64,000 nucleotides of DNA. It comes from Cupriavidus necator (GTDB lineage: Bacteria > Pseudomonadota > Gammaproteobacteria > Burkholderiales > Burkholderiaceae). This document shows positions 61,398 to 64,000 of this stretch, piece after piece. How positions within the stretch are numbered: position 1 is the first letter of the stretch; every line of letters starts with the position of its first letter. The translations under genes and the position numbers were made by a program. The stretch lies in the NCBI GenBank assembly GCA_022041995.1, contig CP074388.1:248001-312000 (forward strand), read 5' to 3'. The notes under the pieces were generated by a model that searched no databases, was not told the origin of the DNA, and worked only from the letters and a program-made list of their open reading frames with translations.

Positions 61398-61432
61398 AAC
61401 GGCCGCCCCACTCGGGTGGCCGTTTTGCTTTT
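61398..61432 (+). terminator. Terminator-like hairpin just after the promoter
   Basis: 11-bp stem with one G-U pair (AACGGCCGCCC/GGGTGGCCGTT), 5-nt loop, followed by TTGCTTTT. About 25 nt downstream of the predicted transcription start, so it would act as an attenuator or end a very short RNA. Confidence 0.6.
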
Positions 61433-61443
61433 GGAGATCCGCG

Positions 61444-61604
61444 ATGGCTTCTCGCTGGACGGCGATGTACCAGACGCCGGAATGGCGGGCCTTGCGCGCC
61501 AGGCACTGCGCGCGCACCCCTGGTGCGTCTACTGCCTGCAGCAGGGGCACCTGGCATGCCCTGGTGCGACGCTGCTGTGCTCGCCTGGCGCCTGGCCTGG
61601 CTAA
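61444..61604 (+). pseudogene. Decayed HNH endonuclease
   Basis: Starts MASRWTAMYQTPEWRALR and, after a one-base shift near 61490-61500, continues ARQALRAHPWCVYCLQQGHL: the N-terminal zinc-knuckle half of phage HNH nucleases. The sequence then degenerates before the catalytic VDHI-type motif. It is a remnant. Confidence 0.5.
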
Positions 61605-61620
61605 CCCTCCGGAGGTTTCC

Positions 61621-61710
61621 ATGATCGGTTTGCTCCTGGTGCTAGTCGCGTATGTCGTGCTGGTGCAGGTCGCGTTCCGCCTGCAGGCCTCATCCGATTG
61701 GAGACTGTGA
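61621..61710 (+). CDS. 29-aa membrane peptide
   Basis: MIGLLLVLVAYVVLVQVAFRL... : a single hydrophobic helix with a strong GGAGG site (CCGGAGGTTTCC) before the ATG. Its stop overlaps the next start (TGATG), so translation is coupled. Confidence 0.5.
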   Translation: MIGLLLVLVAYVVLVQVAFRLQASSDWRL

Positions 61711-61995
61711 TGCCGTCGCTCCTGGACCGCCTATGCGGTGATGGCAAGGCCGATGCTGGCGTGGTGATCCCATCGGTGTCGGTGCTCTCGCTGCAGCCTG
61801 ACGACGTCCTGGTGCTGTCCGTGCAGCACCGGCTCAACCAGCAGCAGCGCGAAGCCTGCGTGCTGCGGTGGGCCAGGCCGTGCCTGGTCATCGCGTGCTG
61901 GTCCTCGAGGACGGCATGGAGCTGGAGGTGCTGCGTATGAGTGACGATAGCGCCCCTTCGCAGACTAGTGATAAGAAATGCACCGGGGGGGGGGG
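61710..61995 (+). pseudogene. Phage-like small protein, frameshifted
   Basis: Frame one gives MPSLLDRLCGDGKADAGVVIPSVSVLSLQPDDVLVLSV. One missing G near 61869 (TGGGCC) moves the sense to the next frame: GQAVPGHRVLVLEDGMELEVLRMSDDS. It then runs into an 11-base G run (61985-61995) beyond which the phase is uncertain. The end is approximate. Confidence 0.4.
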
Positions 61996-62111
61996 TCAAA
62001 ACTACGGGCCGAAGGCAAGCCGGCTGGAAGGTTCATTTTTCGCGTCGCAGAAAATCCGACCGGGCCTCGGGAAAACCGGCGCTGATAAATCTTCCCTATC
62101 GAGGCGCGCCC

Positions 62112-63594
62112 ATGACCGTCAAGAATCCCGCGAACCGGCACGAAGTGTGGCCGCTGGACCGGCTCACGCCGTTCGCGCGCAACGCCAGGACGCATTCGCC
62201 GCTGCAGATCTCGCAGCTCGCGGCCTCGATGCGCACCTGGGGCTGGACAATGCCGGTGCTCATCGACGAGTCGGGCGGGATCATCGCGGGGCATGGCCGC
62301 GTCCTAGCCGCGCCGCTGGTCGGCTTCACCGAGGCGTCGGTCGTGATCGCCGAAGGCTGGACCGACGCGATGAAGCGCGCGTATGTCCCTGGCCGACAAC
62401 AAGCTCACCGAAAACGGCGGCTGGAATCGCGAGATCCTGGCCGAGGAGCTGGCCGCCCTGCAGGCGTCCGGCTTCGATGCGCTGCTCACCGGCTTCTCCG
62501 ATCGCGAGATCGGCGAGCTGCTGCTGACCGCGCCGTCCAACGATCCGGAGGATGCGCCGCCGCTCGAGGAGGTCGCCGTCTCGCGGCCTGGTCATATCTG
62601 GACGCTCGGCCAGCACCGCCTGGCCTGCGGGGACTCGCACGACGCGGCGTTGTGGGCGCGGCTGATGGACGGCGCCCTGGCGGACGTGGTGTGGACCGAT
62701 CCGCCCTACAACTTGGCCTACGAGGGCACCGCGGGCAAGATCAAAAACGATGCGATGTCCGATGCCGCGTTCCTGGAGTTCCTGGAGGTCGCGTTCGAGC
62801 GGCTGGCCGAGGTCATGCGTCCTGGTGCCGCGATCTATGTCGCGCATGCCGACACCGAAGGCTTGTCCTTCCGGCGCGCGTTCGTCGAGGCGGGACTGAA
62901 GCTCGCGTCCTGCCTCATCTGGCGCAAGGATTCGCTGGTGCTCGGCCGCTCCGACTACCAGTGGATCCATGAACCGATCCTCTACGGGTGGAAGCCTGGC
63001 GCCGCGCATGCGTTTTATGGCGGCCGCAAGCAGACGACCGTCGAGGCCTGGGCGAACGGTCGCGGCATTCAGCAGCTCGACGATGGCCGGTGGGCGATCC
63101 CGTTCGGGGACTCGCTCCTGGTGGTGGCCGGCGACGCGCAGCTCCTGGAGACGCCGACCACCGCCATGTTCGTCGAGCGGCCGCGCCGATCGGCCGAGCA
63201 TCCGACGATGAAGCCGGTGTCCCTGGTCGAGCGGCACCTGGCAATGTCGGCGCGTCCTGGTGCCGTGGTGGTCGACGCGTTCGGCGGCTCCGGCTCGACG
63301 CTGATCGCGGCCGATCGCTAGGGCATGTGCGCGCGCGTGGTGGAGCTGGATCCTCGCTTCGTCGACGTGATCATCCGGCGCTGGCAAACCCTCACCGGCC
63401 TGGTGGCGGTTGACCAGGATGGCCGGCCGTTCAGTGATGGCAAGCCGACAAACCCGGCCGCCGAGGCCGCTCCTGGCAAACCCACGCGGAAGCGGAACCC
63501 AAAATCGCCCGTTGCGCTGCCGACGCGGGCCAACGCTGCGCCAAGGCGGGCCGGTGCTGGTAAGGGGTCGTCCCGAACGAAAAAGGCCGCCTGA
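62112..63594 (+). pseudogene. ParB-like nuclease/DNA methyltransferase fusion, broken
   Basis: The N-terminal ParB-like domain has EVWPLDRLTPFARNARTH and the active loop ESGGIIAGHGRVLAA. An apparent extra C near 62385-62392 shifts the frame (AYV-LADNKLTENGGW). The methyltransferase domain follows with motif IV DPPYNLAY and motif I DAFGGSGSTLIAADR. An in-frame TAG at 63319-63321 then precedes the expected C-terminus (CARVVELDPRFVDVIIRRWQTLTG), which ends at 63594. Phage/ICE-type ParB-N6-adenine or N4-cytosine methyltransferase, inactive as written. Confidence 0.78.
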
Positions 63595-63626
63595 GAGTTT
63601 CTGGCGGCGTCAGAAAGAGAAGCGAG

Positions 63627-64000
63627 TTACGCGGCTGACTGCTCGTTGATATCGAAGAAATCCCAATCCGGGATGCTGCCTCGACGCAAGACGATTCCGA
63701 TAAGCTGAGCACAGATGCCTATAGAGGCGTCCACAATCTCCGACCATGTCATGGTCGCTCCCGCTATCTCTTTGGATCGTTTCTTGTTGTTGTGCTTGCC
63801 TTCATGCAAGGCCTTGCTGCGAATGTTGTACGTTTCTTTGACTATCTCAGCCGTTCGTGCGCGAGCGGCGCTTGTTCCTCCAAGCAATCGGCTGGCGCGA
63901 ACTCGGATCCTGAAGCCCATTTCCGTGTTCTCATTGCTGCCAAGCAAGGACTCGAGGGCTGTAGCAACCTCGACAGCTTTATCCCCATAGGCGCGTCGGC
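63627..64000 (-). CDS. HEPN-domain protein (ApeA-like), 5' end beyond window
   Basis: The minus-strand frame is open to the window end: RRAYGDKAVEVATALESLLGS, then RVRASRLLGG, and RSKALHEGKHNNK. The last carries an RxxxxH motif typical of HEPN ribonucleases. Overall order (helix with LE, RASRLLG, Y..RS..LH.G, C-terminal PDWDFF) resembles ApeA-like HEPN domains linked to anti-phage defence and abortive infection. Only the last ~123 residues are visible. Confidence 0.6.
   Translation of the reverse strand, partial: RRAYGDKAVEVATALESLLGSNENTEMGFRIRVRASRLLGGTSAARARTAEIVKETYNIRSKALHEGKHNNKKRSKEIAGATMTWSEIVDASIGICAQLIGIVLRRGSIPDWDFFDINEQSAA

Overview
The window is high-GC proteobacterial DNA that reads as part of a large conjugative plasmid (or an integrative element of the same type), most likely from a Burkholderiales-like host (Cupriavidus/Ralstonia/Burkholderia type). 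The reasons are a P-type (VirB) type IV secretion cluster fused to an IncI-style type IVb conjugative pilus cluster, a partition operon next to an iterated repeat array, toxin-antitoxin loci and a heavy IS load. No rRNA, tRNA, CRISPR array or housekeeping gene was seen. Family names are recognised from sequence alone; no database search was run.

Layout. (1) 1-10.3 kb: T4SS genes virB4 (5' end outside the window), virB5, virB6, virB8, virB9, virB10, a second VirB9-like protein and a VirB1-like transglycosylase. A single opposite-strand gene with its own terminator sits between virB6 and virB8. (2) 10.3-20.7 kb: tightly overlapping pil operon (pilL, pilN, pilP, pilO, pilQ, pilR, two pilS copies, pilM, pilV and a proline-rich secreted protein) closed by a strong terminator. 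(3) 20.7-23.5 kb: an IS5-family and an IS701-family element stacked on one CTAG target. (4) 23.5-32 kb, minus strand: CAP-domain lipoprotein, small membrane proteins, a plasmid-borne FlhC-like/unknown/FlhD-like cassette, a KfrA-like coiled-coil protein and an stb-like partition operon. A second transglycosylase lies here on the plus strand. (5) 32-34.4 kb: a ~10-bp-period repeat array, a structured non-coding locus and a tyrosine recombinase. (6) 34.4-46.3 kb: mostly unknown plasmid genes, including a DUF1173-like protein, a membrane-bound FtsH-like (M41-type) zinc peptidase without an AAA domain, a TPR-like protein and an Amidase_3 enzyme. (7) 46.4-61.3 kb: an IS-riddled accessory zone (two IS4-family copies, two IS630 copies, IS903-group IS5, ISL3, an IS66-like remnant) carrying a PilT/VirB11-like ATPase, a RES-Xre toxin-antitoxin pair and an AbiEi-AbiEii-like pair. 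(8) 61.3-64 kb: decayed phage-like genes (HNH, ParB-methyltransferase) and an opposite-strand HEPN protein that runs off the end.

How the parts fit: the T4SS and the thin pilus are the mating apparatus. The FlhDC-like cassette is a good candidate for its master activator, the stb-like and KfrA-like genes for stable inheritance, and the toxin-antitoxin loci for retention.

A recurring quality issue affects interpretation. At least ten genes carry single-base frameshifts, most of them one missing G or C in a homopolymer. The two IS630 copies differ by exactly such an event. Many apparent pseudogenes may therefore be sequencing artefacts.
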